Shown here piece after piece: positions 8,742 through 16,196 of a stretch of 64,000 nt of DNA (positions within the stretch are counted from its first letter, which is position 1; every line of letters begins with the position of its first letter). Location of the stretch: the NCBI GenBank assembly GCA_018606645.1, contig JAGVRI010000013.1, forward strand, positions 52,872 through 116,871, written 5' to 3'. The notes beneath the pieces were generated by a model. The model was not told the origin of the DNA and searched no databases. It saw only the letters and a program-made list of their open reading frames with translations. The position numbers and the translations under genes are program-made. The stretch comes from Chloroflexota bacterium. GTDB lineage: Bacteria > Chloroflexota > Anaerolineae > JAAYZQ01.

Positions 8742-9812
8742 ATGTCTGTGACACTTCGGACATTACCCATTATTGAGGTCAAGGGCCCTCCCCGGGAGCG
8801 AGGACGCCAGCAAGGGGAAGCGGCGCGCCTGCAAATCCCCCGAGCTCTCGCTCGTTACCGCGAGATCTTTCCTTTCACCGTGGCCATGACCTGGGAAGAT
8901 GGCATCCGGGAGGCGCGCAAGTTCCTGCCGTATGCGGAGGAGACATTTCCCCAATACGTCGAAGAGATCCGCGGTATTGCGGAAGGAGCCAACGTTCCTT
9001 TTGAAGAGGTATGGACCTTGAATTGCTACGAAGGTCTGCCTGAAAGCCGGCAGCAGGTATGGGGCTGTACCTGTATCGCGGTGCGGGATGACCAGACGGC
9101 CAACGGCCATGTCCTGCTGGCCCATAACGAGGATTGGAACAGTGTGGATCGAGATAACGTCTATCTAGTCCGCGCCTATCCGGTCGAGGCCCCACCGTTT
9201 CTGGGGATGACTTATGGGCCATTGCTGGTCAATATCGGTCTGAATGCGGAGGGGATTGGCGTGGCCATTGATTCGGTCTATCCGACCGATGTTGGTGTTG
9301 GTGTGCCCCGTATTGTCTCCTCACGAGGGGTCCTTGCTGCCCGCACCATCGCTCAGGCGATCCGGGCCTGCGTGCCCAAGCGGAGGGCCGGAGGTTACTG
9401 TTACCTGCTGGCCGACGCCAACGGTGAACTCTATTACGTTGAGACGTCGGCGACCACCCACGAAATTGTGTACGGCGAGGAGGGCTGGTTGGTCCACACC
9501 AACCACTATCTCACTCCGAAAATGCGAGCCCTGGAAGAGCCAGGGACCTATGCTGGCTCCCATGTTCGATTCAACCGTGCCCGACGTCTGCTGCGGGCGC
9601 AACTGGGAGAGGTCACGATTGAAAGCCTGCAAACCCTACTCCGCGATCATGTCAACTGGCCTCAATCGATCTGCATGCACGAGGACCCCGCCGAGCCGCC
9701 TCATGACCGCGAGCAGACCCTGGTCTCGTTGATCATGGACCTTACGGAACGGGTGCTGTGGGCTGCGCCGGGCCCTCCATGCGAGGGGCAATATACCGCC
9801 TATCGGTTATGA
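8742..9812 (+). CDS. C45-family Ntn hydrolase, second copy
   Basis: 356 residues, similar along its length to the product of 3760-4896: PIIEVKGPPRERGRQQGEAAR at the N-terminus, FPQYVEEIRGIAEGANVPFEE, and the nucleophile region WGCTCIAV (Cys109 expected to become N-terminal after cleavage) with VLLAHNEDW after it. The substrate is unknown; an acyl amide is likely. ATG 8742 follows GGAGAGGAGG; GTG 8748 is also well spaced. The gene lies about 120 nt after the aminotransferase gene and nothing else was seen in that gap. Confidence 0.87.
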   Translation: MSVTLRTLPIIEVKGPPRERGRQQGEAARLQIPRALARYREIFPFTVAMTWEDGIREARKFLPYAEETFPQYVEEIRGIAEGANVPFEEVWTLNCYEGLPESRQQVWGCTCIAVRDDQTANGHVLLAHNEDWNSVDRDNVYLVRAYPVEAPPFLGMTYGPLLVNIGLNAEGIGVAIDSVYPTDVGVGVPRIVSSRGVLAARTIAQAIRACVPKRRAGGYCYLLADANGELYYVETSATTHEIVYGEEGWLVHTNHYLTPKMRALEEPGTYAGSHVRFNRARRLLRAQLGEVTIESLQTLLRDHVNWPQSICMHEDPAEPPHDREQTLVSLIMDLTERVLWAAPGPPCEGQYTAYRL

Positions 9813-9851
9813 CCGCTTGGAGTCCCACCGCAATCGGGTGTGATGTGGCTT

Positions 9852-9880
9852 TTGCCGGCAGCCAGGCTCTATGGTAAAAT
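9852..9880 (+). promoter_or_regulatory. Promoter before the creatininase-family gene
   Basis: TTGCCG (9852-9857), 17-nt spacer, TAAAAT (9875-9880), giving a start near 9887 and a short leader to ATG 9921. It may start a second transcript for the creatininase and aminotransferase genes. Confidence 0.5.
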
Positions 9881-9920
9881 GCAACGGGCCCCAGCCGTTT
9901 ATGGGGCTCAGGAGGGCGGG

Positions 9921-10727
9921 ATGGACAAGATCCACTACGAAGAACTGACCTGGCCGGAGATGCGGACAGCGATCGCCCGTCAGCCGGTTATCCTGCTTCC
10001 CTTTGGCACCATCGAAGATCATGGACCTCACCTGCCGCTGAACACCGACAATATTATCGTGGAAGCGATCTGTCGGGAGACCGCCCGCCGCATTCCCGGA
10101 GAGGCGTTGGTGATGCCCCTCATCGCCTATGGCCTGGATGAGCATCACATGGATTTTCCGGGGACGATCTCGGTGGAGATGCACACGCTGCTCTCCTACG
10201 TGGTGGATGTGGCCACGAGCGTGGCCCGCCATGGTTTTACCCATCTTCTCATTGTCAATGGCCACGGCTCCAATGCCCCGGTTGCCGATCTGGCTGCTCG
10301 TCGCGTGGTATTGGAGACGGAAATCGTCTGTGGAGCGATCAGTCCGAACGCAGCGGTGGACCCTATTTTGGCCGAACCCACGCTGTCCCAGATGCGCCGT
10401 TCTGGGCCGGGCGGGATCGCCCACGCCTGCGAGTATGAAACGGCCATGATGCTCTACTTACGACCGGAGTTAGTGCAAATGGAAAAGGCGGTCCGCGAGA
10501 TCGGCCAACTCAAGTTTTCCTATTTCAACTGGGACCATCCCGAACCCAGCGCTTTGGCCTGGCAGGATTGGTGGTCGCGTCTGAGCGAGAGTGGAGTGTG
10601 CGGCGATCCCACGGTCGCCACGGTCGAATTCGGCCAGGCGCTTTTTGAGACGACGGTGGACAATTTCATCCGTTTTGTCCGCGAGTTCCGTCTCATCCCG
10701 CTGCGCCCCCGGCGCGATCGGCATTAG
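9921..10727 (+). CDS. Creatininase-family amidohydrolase
   Basis: 268 residues, the usual length. Metal ligands of the family are visible in GTIEDHGPHLPLNTDN (Glu32, His34, Asp43), VNGHGSN and HACEYETA. Members open cyclic amides or cleave formamides (creatininase, F420 and mycofactocin maturation enzymes, FAPy deformylase). None of those specific contexts is present here, so a cyclic or N-acyl amide from amino-acid breakdown is the best guess. ATG 9921 has GGAGG 5 nt upstream. It is followed by the second aminotransferase gene, with which it probably forms an operon. Confidence 0.88.
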   Translation: MDKIHYEELTWPEMRTAIARQPVILLPFGTIEDHGPHLPLNTDNIIVEAICRETARRIPGEALVMPLIAYGLDEHHMDFPGTISVEMHTLLSYVVDVATSVARHGFTHLLIVNGHGSNAPVADLAARRVVLETEIVCGAISPNAAVDPILAEPTLSQMRRSGPGGIAHACEYETAMMLYLRPELVQMEKAVREIGQLKFSYFNWDHPEPSALAWQDWWSRLSESGVCGDPTVATVEFGQALFETTVDNFIRFVREFRLIPLRPRRDRH

Positions 10728-10797
10728 GCGTCCCCTGCCCACCGTGCCGGCCAGCGCGAGCAGGGCTGCTCAACGATCTTTTTCATTGGAGGCAATG

Positions 10798-12114
10798 ATG
10801 ACTCAGTGGCAGACTCGGACAGCAGAAGAGATCGTCCGCTTGAACCGGGACTATACCCTGTTCCCCTGGTCGGCGCAGTCGGCTGTGGACCCAATCCCGG
10901 CTGTACGGGCCCAGGGGGTCTATTTCTGGGATGCGGAAGGGAAGCGCTACCTGGATTTCGCCTCCCAACTGGTCAACGTGAACATCGGACATCAGCATCC
11001 CAGGGTGGTACGGGCCATCCAGGAGCAGGCAGCGCGGTTGTGCTACGTCCAGCCGGCGTTGGCCACCGAGCCACGGGGCCTGTTGGGCCAAAAGTTGACC
11101 GAGATCGCTCCTGGCAATCTGAACAAGGTCTTCTTTTGCCTGGGCGGTGCGGATGCGAATGAAAACGCGGTCAAGATCGCTCGACTCTATACCGGCCGTT
11201 GGAAGGTCCTGGCCCGCTATCACTCCTATCACGGCGCTACATACGGAGCGATCGCCTTGACCGGTGATTATCGCCGCTGGGCTGCGGAACCGGCCATGCC
11301 CGGCGTGGTCCACGTCTTTGACCCCTACTGTTACCGGTGCCATTTTGGTTGGACGCGCGATACCTGCCACCGTGAGTGCATTTCCCATATTGAGGAGGTG
11401 ATCCGGCTGGAGGGCCCCGATCGCGTGGCCGCCCTGTTCCTCGAAGGAGTGACCGGCACCAATGGGGTGCTGGTCCCACCCGATGACTACTGGCCCCGCA
11501 TCCGCGAAATATGCGACCGATACGGCGTTCTCCTCGTCTCCGATGAGGTGATGAGCGGCTTTGGCCGCACCGGAAAATGGTTCGCCGTAGACCATTGGGG
11601 AGTGGTCCCGGACATGATTACCATGGCCAAAGGGATCACCTCGGGCTATGTGCCGCTCGGCGCCGTGCTGGTCTCAGAGCCCATTGCCCGGCATTTTGAG
11701 GAACAGACCCTCTGGGGAGGGTTGACCTATAGCAGCCATCCGTTGGCGTGCGCCGCCGGTCTCGCCGTGCTCCAGGTATACGAAGAAGATGGTCTTTTGG
11801 AGAATGCAGTGCGTCTGGGTCCTGTCCTGGCCCGGCGTCTGGAAGAGCTAAAGGCCCGCCATCCCTCGGTCGGGGATGTCCGCTCCATCGGCCTGTTTGC
11901 CGCCATCGAACTGGTGCAAGACCGGGTGACCAAAAAACCCTTGACCTCCGGACCGCTCCTGTCCAGATTCTTGCGGCAGGAGGGGTTGTTTGCGTTCCTG
12001 CCGCGCAACTTGGTCTTTGTCGTGCCACCGTTGTGCATCACCGAAGAGCAACTGGAGGAGGGCTTGGCGATCATCGACCGGGCGCTGGCGATCGCCGACC
12101 AGGAAACCCGCTGA
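10798..12114 (+). CDS. Class III aminotransferase with a Cys4 insert, second copy
   Basis: 438 residues. Schiff-base Lys278 in TMAKGITSGYVPLGA; PLP-binding Asp in VSDEVMSGFGRTG; GGADANENAVKIAR phosphate loop. The N-terminal region (FPWSAQSAVDPIPAVRAQG) resembles beta-alanine/taurine:pyruvate-type enzymes. The insert C-x2-C-x8-C-x3-C (Cys178, 181, 190, 194) matches the spacing in the other aminotransferase of the cluster. GGAGG precedes tandem ATGs at 10795 and 10798, and the second is better spaced. The gene lies about 70 nt after the creatininase-family gene. Confidence 0.9.
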   Translation: MTQWQTRTAEEIVRLNRDYTLFPWSAQSAVDPIPAVRAQGVYFWDAEGKRYLDFASQLVNVNIGHQHPRVVRAIQEQAARLCYVQPALATEPRGLLGQKLTEIAPGNLNKVFFCLGGADANENAVKIARLYTGRWKVLARYHSYHGATYGAIALTGDYRRWAAEPAMPGVVHVFDPYCYRCHFGWTRDTCHRECISHIEEVIRLEGPDRVAALFLEGVTGTNGVLVPPDDYWPRIREICDRYGVLLVSDEVMSGFGRTGKWFAVDHWGVVPDMITMAKGITSGYVPLGAVLVSEPIARHFEEQTLWGGLTYSSHPLACAAGLAVLQVYEEDGLLENAVRLGPVLARRLEELKARHPSVGDVRSIGLFAAIELVQDRVTKKPLTSGPLLSRFLRQEGLFAFLPRNLVFVVPPLCITEEQLEEGLAIIDRALAIADQETR

Positions 12115-12160
12115 CCGGGCATCCGGAGACAATCTTTGCTGAAAGGCAAGAACCGCCGCT

Positions 12161-12189
12161 TTGACAAAAGGGGCAAAAGGGCGTAGAAT
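12161..12189 (+). promoter_or_regulatory. Near-consensus promoter of the recombinase-like gene
   Basis: TTGACA (12161-12166), 17-nt spacer, TAGAAT (12184-12189). The leader to ATG 12234 is about 38 nt. The hexamers and spacing are identical to those of the promoter at 53871. Confidence 0.75.
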
Positions 12190-12233
12190 GCCTCTTGTGG
12201 AAGTGCTATGCGAAAGCGATCGGAGGCGAGTCT

Positions 12234-13172
12234 ATGCCGGTTGAGCAGTTGCCCTTGTTCCCGGATATCCAACCTCAGGTTGTCACGACGCGGGCGGACC
12301 TGACTGCCCACTCCCCCCTGAGCAGAGCCATGGAGCGGTTCCGGCAGCACATGAGGGAGCAGGAGTTTGCCGAGAACACGATCAAATCGTTCCTGGGGGA
12401 CCTTCGCATCCTCAAACGGTACCTGAAGGGCGATCCATCCATCGGCCAGATCGGCACCAAAGACCTGCAGCGCTTTCTCCACTGGCTACAATTTGAACGA
12501 GGGACGCCGTGCAGCCCCAAGTCCTATGCCCGACGATTGACCACCCTCAAAGTCTTTTTCGGCTGGCTGGCAGACCTGGGCATCCTGCCGACCGATCCGG
12601 CCGCTCCTTTGGTCCACAAGCCGGTGCAAACCCCGCTTCCCCGCATCCTGTACGATGATCAGGTCGAACAGGTGCTCCAGGTCACCCGACAGTTGATGGC
12701 TGCCGAAAAGCCCGATCCCCGACCCCATCTGTTGGTCACCCTGCTCTTGCATACCGGGATCAAGAAGCAAGAATGCATGGCCATCAAGCTATCCCACATT
12801 GACACTTCCGATCCGGACGGGCCGGTGATCCACATCCGCTACGATAACCCACGACACCAACATAAGGAACGACGGCTGCGCCTGCCCCGGGAATGGGCGC
12901 GTACCCTGGCCGAGTACCGTAAGGTCTACGAACCGCAACAGTACCTCTTTCCATGCACCGCCCGCAACCTGGAGTATGTGCTGGCCGACGTGGCCAAACT
13001 GGCCGGCCTGCCGGAAGGGTTGTCCTTTGAGATGTTGCGCTGGACCTGCGCTGTCCGCGATTACCAGGCGCGCATGGAGCCCGAACGGCTGCGGCGCAAG
13101 TTGGGTCTCTCTCAGATGAGCTGGAAAGAGACGGAGCCCAGGCTCATCCGATTGGCTGAGCCTCCACTGTAG
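12234..13172 (+). CDS. Tyrosine-recombinase-like protein lacking the catalytic residues
   Basis: 312 residues. The N-terminal SAM-like core-binding domain is clear (MERFRQHMREQEFAENTIKS, LTTLKVFFGWLADLGIL), followed by the catalytic-domain fold. The active site is lost: TGLRxxE reads TGIKKQE (Arg to Lys177), HxLRH reads EMLRW (both His lost), LGHS reads LGLS, and the nucleophile Tyr position falls in KETEPRL. Only the second Arg is left. It is therefore unlikely to recombine DNA and may be a DNA-binding protein. The frame is intact, with a consensus promoter and GGAGG 7 nt before ATG, so the gene looks maintained and not decayed. Confidence 0.85.
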   Translation: MPVEQLPLFPDIQPQVVTTRADLTAHSPLSRAMERFRQHMREQEFAENTIKSFLGDLRILKRYLKGDPSIGQIGTKDLQRFLHWLQFERGTPCSPKSYARRLTTLKVFFGWLADLGILPTDPAAPLVHKPVQTPLPRILYDDQVEQVLQVTRQLMAAEKPDPRPHLLVTLLLHTGIKKQECMAIKLSHIDTSDPDGPVIHIRYDNPRHQHKERRLRLPREWARTLAEYRKVYEPQQYLFPCTARNLEYVLADVAKLAGLPEGLSFEMLRWTCAVRDYQARMEPERLRRKLGLSQMSWKETEPRLIRLAEPPL

Positions 13173-13182
13173 GTTCCGGCTT

Positions 13183-13212
13183 GGTGGACCGGTCCAGCGG
13201 ACCATGTCCACC
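13183..13212. other. Hairpin between convergent genes
   Basis: GGTGGAC / GTCCACC arms enclose GGTCC-agc-GGACC, giving 12 base pairs in two blocks. There is no T-run, so it is a candidate bidirectional barrier or Rho-assisted stop and not a classical terminator. Confidence 0.4.
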
Positions 13213-13258
13213 GATACGGGTAGAACACAGGTTGGCCGGACCGTGCCGGTGCCCCACC

Positions 13259-13846
13259 CTATCCATCTTTTTTGTTACGCCCGCTGTTGCGATGGACCAG
13301 CCCGCGCCAGACCTGCCAGAACGGGTGCCGGGCCTCCGTCGAATCGAGAGGCGGCGACTGGGTCGGGGTGTCTGCTGGCGAATCTAACTCAGCCACCGCG
13401 TCCAGCGTCGGCAACAACCTTCGTAGCCGATCGTTTTCGGCGCGAAGCGCTGCATTTTCCTCACGTAGCCGTTGCACCACGGCCCGCAGTCCTTGGTTTT
13501 CGTTTTTGATCGCCCCAGTTGACAGCTCCCAGGCCTGATTCGCCTGTTGGGCCTCAAAGGTTCGGAAACGCAACACGGCCAAACGGGTCTCGGTTTCCAT
13601 CATGCGCGACAGAGTTCTCTGCAGTTCGTCCTTGCTCAATATACCGGATTCGATGGCCTGCAGGACCCGTTCTCCCTTGACATAGGCCAGGCCGCTCCCC
13701 AACAACAGGCGTAGCCCTTCGTCATATTCCCAGCCGTTGTCCTCGATCGCTGCCTCGATCTCACGCATGGTCTCGGCGTCGATCTGGATCTCCAGCCTCA
13801 CCCACCCATCACTTTCACTGGTTGTCCCATTTTGGCTCACTGACAT
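13259..13846 (-). CDS. Coiled-coil protein with a small N-terminal helical domain (paralogue of the upstream gene)
   Basis: 195 residues. Residues 12-60 (RLEIQIDAETMREIEAAI, DNGWEYDEGLRLLLGSGLAYV) match the same segment of the gene at 13869-14351 and look like a ribbon-helix-helix-sized domain. A long heptad region follows (AVVQRLREENAALRAENDRL), then a Pro-rich and basic tail (RNSGRNKKDG). No enzymatic motif is present. ATG 13846 is chosen because similarity to the paralogue begins just after it. It is the last gene of the minus-strand operon running from 15710. The function is unknown; a DNA- or membrane-associated scaffold is conceivable. Confidence 0.75.
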   Translation of the reverse strand: MSVSQNGTTSESDGWVRLEIQIDAETMREIEAAIEDNGWEYDEGLRLLLGSGLAYVKGERVLQAIESGILSKDELQRTLSRMMETETRLAVLRFRTFEAQQANQAWELSTGAIKNENQGLRAVVQRLREENAALRAENDRLRRLLPTLDAVAELDSPADTPTQSPPLDSTEARHPFWQVWRGLVHRNSGRNKKDG

Positions 13847-13868
13847 CTTCCTCACATCCCAAATGGCA

Positions 13869-14351
13869 TCAAGATGCTGCAGAGTCCTGGTTCTCTGACC
13901 TGACTCGCTCCAGCTCTTGCTGCAACGCCTCGTTCTCCGCACGCAGACGCTCAAGGGTCTGCTCCAGGTTTTTCGTCATGGCCTGCGTGGCCCTCATCCG
14001 CATCTCCATGATCTTGTTGTCTCGCATATAATCGAAAGCATGGTACTTCATGACCGCCGCCTTGGACTCCAGGTTGACTAGCTCGTCGAGAAGACGATCG
14101 GCGGTGGCATCGCCAGATTGAAGCAGGTACTGGCCTTCCAGGTAGCCCAGCCCCAGAGTCAACAGGATGCGCAGGCCGCTCTCCAACTCCCAACCGTTCC
14201 GCTTGATCACCGCCAGCATCTTGTCATACGTTTCTTGGAGGACCCGGACCTCCAGAGTGATAATCCTTTCTCCGTCAAAGAGCATCCGTTCAAGTTCCGT
14301 GGTGTTCAGTTCAATTGCCTCATCTGAAACGATCTGCTCCATCATCACCAT
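13869..14351 (-). CDS. Coiled-coil protein with a small N-terminal helical domain
   Basis: 160 residues. TLEVRVLQETYDKMLAVIK and NGWELESGLRILLTLGLGYL align with the downstream paralogue; the C-terminal half is a coiled coil (LEQTLERLRAENEALQQELE). The gene overlaps the end of the HEAT gene: starts at 14351, 14345 and 14342 are all possible, with the TGATG arrangement favouring coupled translation. The strand-helix-helix pattern hints at a ribbon-helix-helix DNA-binding domain, but this is inference from pattern alone. Confidence 0.75.
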   Translation of the reverse strand: MVMMEQIVSDEAIELNTTELERMLFDGERIITLEVRVLQETYDKMLAVIKRNGWELESGLRILLTLGLGYLEGQYLLQSGDATADRLLDELVNLESKAAVMKYHAFDYMRDNKIMEMRMRATQAMTKNLEQTLERLRAENEALQQELERVRSENQDSAAS

Positions 14352-14836
14352 CCATTCCCTTCCGCCTCGAGTAGGCGTTGCAGTGCCTGCCGGGCATGAT
14401 CCCGGACCGTAGCGTTGGGGTCAGCCAGTGCCCCTTCGAGCGCGGCTCGTACCTGATCGCCGCCAATGCGCCCCAGCGCATCCACCGCCGCCACCCGCAC
14501 CACCAACGGTGTCGTCGGGTCCAGGGCCCGCCGCGTCAGTGCCGGCACGGCTCGCGGGTCAGCAAAGCGACCTAACGCCACGGTCGCGCTATGCAACACA
14601 TAGGCATCCTGCGCCGTGCCCAGCAGTTCGATGAGCGGCCCAATGGCGCGCGGTTCGACCAGCATCTCGCTCAGAATCTGGATCGCCAGGGCAGCCCGCG
14701 TTGGCTCAAAGTGGCGCACGGCACTTATGAGCTTGTCCACGTAATCTTCTTCTTCCCTCAGGGATCGCCCACATGCCGGGCAAAATTCTGCTTCCGCTGC
14801 CACTTCCGCCCAGCAGTTGGGGCAGTAGTACGTCAT
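14345..14836 (-). CDS. Zinc-ribbon plus HEAT-repeat protein
   Basis: 163 residues. The N-terminus YYCPNCWAEV...FCPACGRSL is a zinc ribbon of two CxxC pairs. The rest is about four HEAT/PBS-lyase-type helical repeats (RAIGPLIELLGT, PRAVPALTRRALDP, VRVAAVDALGRIGG, NATVRDHARQALQRLL). Such proteins are usually protein-interaction adaptors. AGGAG lies 8 nt before ATG 14836. It is the second gene of the operon, 34 nt after the DUF6062 gene. Confidence 0.85.
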   Translation of the reverse strand: MTYYCPNCWAEVAAEAEFCPACGRSLREEEDYVDKLISAVRHFEPTRAALAIQILSEMLVEPRAIGPLIELLGTAQDAYVLHSATVALGRFADPRAVPALTRRALDPTTPLVVRVAAVDALGRIGGDQVRAALEGALADPNATVRDHARQALQRLLEAEGNGW

Positions 14837-14870
14837 GGTTCTAGCTCCTACGGGGTTTTCCTGCTACGCT

Positions 14871-15710
14871 TCATGATCTTTCCGGTCGGGCTCGATAATC
14901 GGCCAGAGCCTTGCAGCGCAGCCGATACACCTCCTCCTCACGCCCCTCCGGGGCCTCACCAGCAAAAAAAGCCACCGCCCGCAGCCACGAGACCTGTTCC
15001 CAGGCATACTTGGGCTCAGCACGGTTGTTCCAATCATGCTTACGCACATACTCCTTCAGATTGGTCACCAGATCGTCGAGTTTGGTGGCTGCAACTTCCA
15101 TCAGACAACGGACCGTTTCCTCGTCCTCCGCGATTTCCAAAGCACGGCGCAGGTGCGGCAGGCAGAGGCCATCGGAGGCAGCGTACCGCTCGCGAAACTC
15201 CCGATCTGCCATCTGGCGAACCAGCCAGCTCAGGTGGGTCTCGACCGATTCACCGACTAGCTCGCAAGCACGACAAGGCCCCGAAGGAGATAACCTGGAG
15301 AGCAGTGGTTGCGCGGGGGCCCGGGCTGGCAGCCAGCGAGCCAACCAGCGTCCCACCCGCCCTCGCTCTTCCAACCATCTGCGCCAGCGAGTCCGTCTAT
15401 GCAGCCGCGCCCACGAACTCCGGGCCAGCGACGCGGACAATATGTTGTGCACACGGCGAGCCAGATCCTCATAGATAATGCCTATACCCAGGCCATCATG
15501 CCACCATTCCTGTTCAGTCGCCTGCAGGGCCCAGGCATGCTCTGGGCAAAGGCCCAGGCTGCGTATCAGGTGCATCCTGGTCATGCCATCGTTCACGCCT
15601 TCATACATCAGGTGGAAGAGGTACCGTCTTTCCGTCTCCTGGCGAATCCGGCAGACCGGGCAACCAGGTTCACGGAATGCGATTTGTAAGGAGATCGAGA
15701 TCAGGCTCAT
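14871..15710 (-). CDS. DUF6062-like cysteine-motif protein
   Basis: 279 residues. It begins MSLISISLQIAFREPGCPVC and has CxxC and related motifs: CPVC, CPEH, CRAC and CLPH. HLMYEGVNDGMTRMHLIRSLGLCPEHAW is typical, as I recall, of the DUF6062 family found in Chloroflexota and other anaerobes; its function is unknown. The repeated CP-x-C/H patterns suggest metal or Fe-S binding. ATG 15710 is preferred over an upstream start at 15884 because the conserved part begins there. In the leader just before it, GCGCCCC and GGGGCG can pair around the AGGAAAGGGG ribosome site. It is the first gene of the operon. Confidence 0.78.
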   Translation of the reverse strand: MSLISISLQIAFREPGCPVCRIRQETERRYLFHLMYEGVNDGMTRMHLIRSLGLCPEHAWALQATEQEWWHDGLGIGIIYEDLARRVHNILSASLARSSWARLHRRTRWRRWLEERGRVGRWLARWLPARAPAQPLLSRLSPSGPCRACELVGESVETHLSWLVRQMADREFRERYAASDGLCLPHLRRALEIAEDEETVRCLMEVAATKLDDLVTNLKEYVRKHDWNNRAEPKYAWEQVSWLRAVAFFAGEAPEGREEEVYRLRCKALADYRARPERS

Positions 15711-15917
15711 GTGTACCAGCCCGCCCCTTTCCTGGGGCGCCGAACCGAGCCTCTGTGGCCAGCAACCCGGAGCTTGGCAGAATGGCCAACGACACACCTC
15801 ACCAGATTTGTCATTGGCCTTCAGCCGCCAGCCTCTCCCCCTCGATAGCCACTCAGCATGTTCGGGGAAAGGGCATGGCACCAATCATTTGGTATCTGGC
15901 TCATCGCCACATCCTTA

Positions 15918-15969
15918 TAACAGAAAACCTCTACCAACCGTGACACCCAACCGCATCACGGGGTAGAGG
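15918..15969 (-). terminator. Intrinsic terminator of the candidate RNA
   Basis: Arms CCTCTACC/GGTAGAGG (8 bp) and CCGTGA/TCACGG (6 bp) with a 2-nt bulge, followed on the minus strand by TTTTCTGTT. Confidence 0.65.
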
Positions 15970-16030
15970 CTATCAATCGGTCACCCGATGGATCAGGAGG
16001 CAAACCCTCCCGGGCGAGCCTCATCGCCCG
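15918..16030 (-). ncRNA. Candidate structured small RNA or attenuator leader
   Basis: Read on the minus strand from 16030, four consecutive hairpins fill the segment. The first is CGGGCGA/TCGCCCG (16030-16011). The second is GGAGG/CCTCC with loop GTTTG. The third is ATCGG-GTGA-CCGAT with a GNRA loop. The fourth is a long stem (CCTCTACC, CCGTGA with TCACGG, GGTAGAGG) followed by TTTTCTGTT. The first hairpin starts at the position predicted as +1 for the promoter at 16065-16037. The last hairpin has the form of an intrinsic terminator. The RNA would be about 112 nt. I do not recognise it as a known family. The DUF6062 gene starts 208 nt further on, so it may be a free sRNA or an attenuator for that operon. 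Between the terminator and ATG 15710 nothing else coding was seen. Confidence 0.6.
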
Positions 16031-16036
16031 ATCATT

Positions 16037-16065
16037 AATATAGCACACAATGGTGGAAGAGTCAA
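16037..16065 (-). promoter_or_regulatory. Promoter of the candidate RNA / DUF6062 operon
   Basis: Minus strand TTGACT (16065-16060), 17-nt spacer, TATATT (16042-16037). The predicted +1 is close to 16030, where the first hairpin begins. The 16066-16196 stretch beyond it shows nothing recognisable. Confidence 0.65.
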
Positions 16066-16196
16066 AATCAGGACCGATGGGATACCTGGTTGGCCCTGGC
16101 CCCAGGAGGCGGAGGCCACGTCGCAACGGACCATCGGCTTGCGGCTGACCGAGCTACTGATCGTCATCGTTGGCGATGTGCTGAGCCGCCCATATC

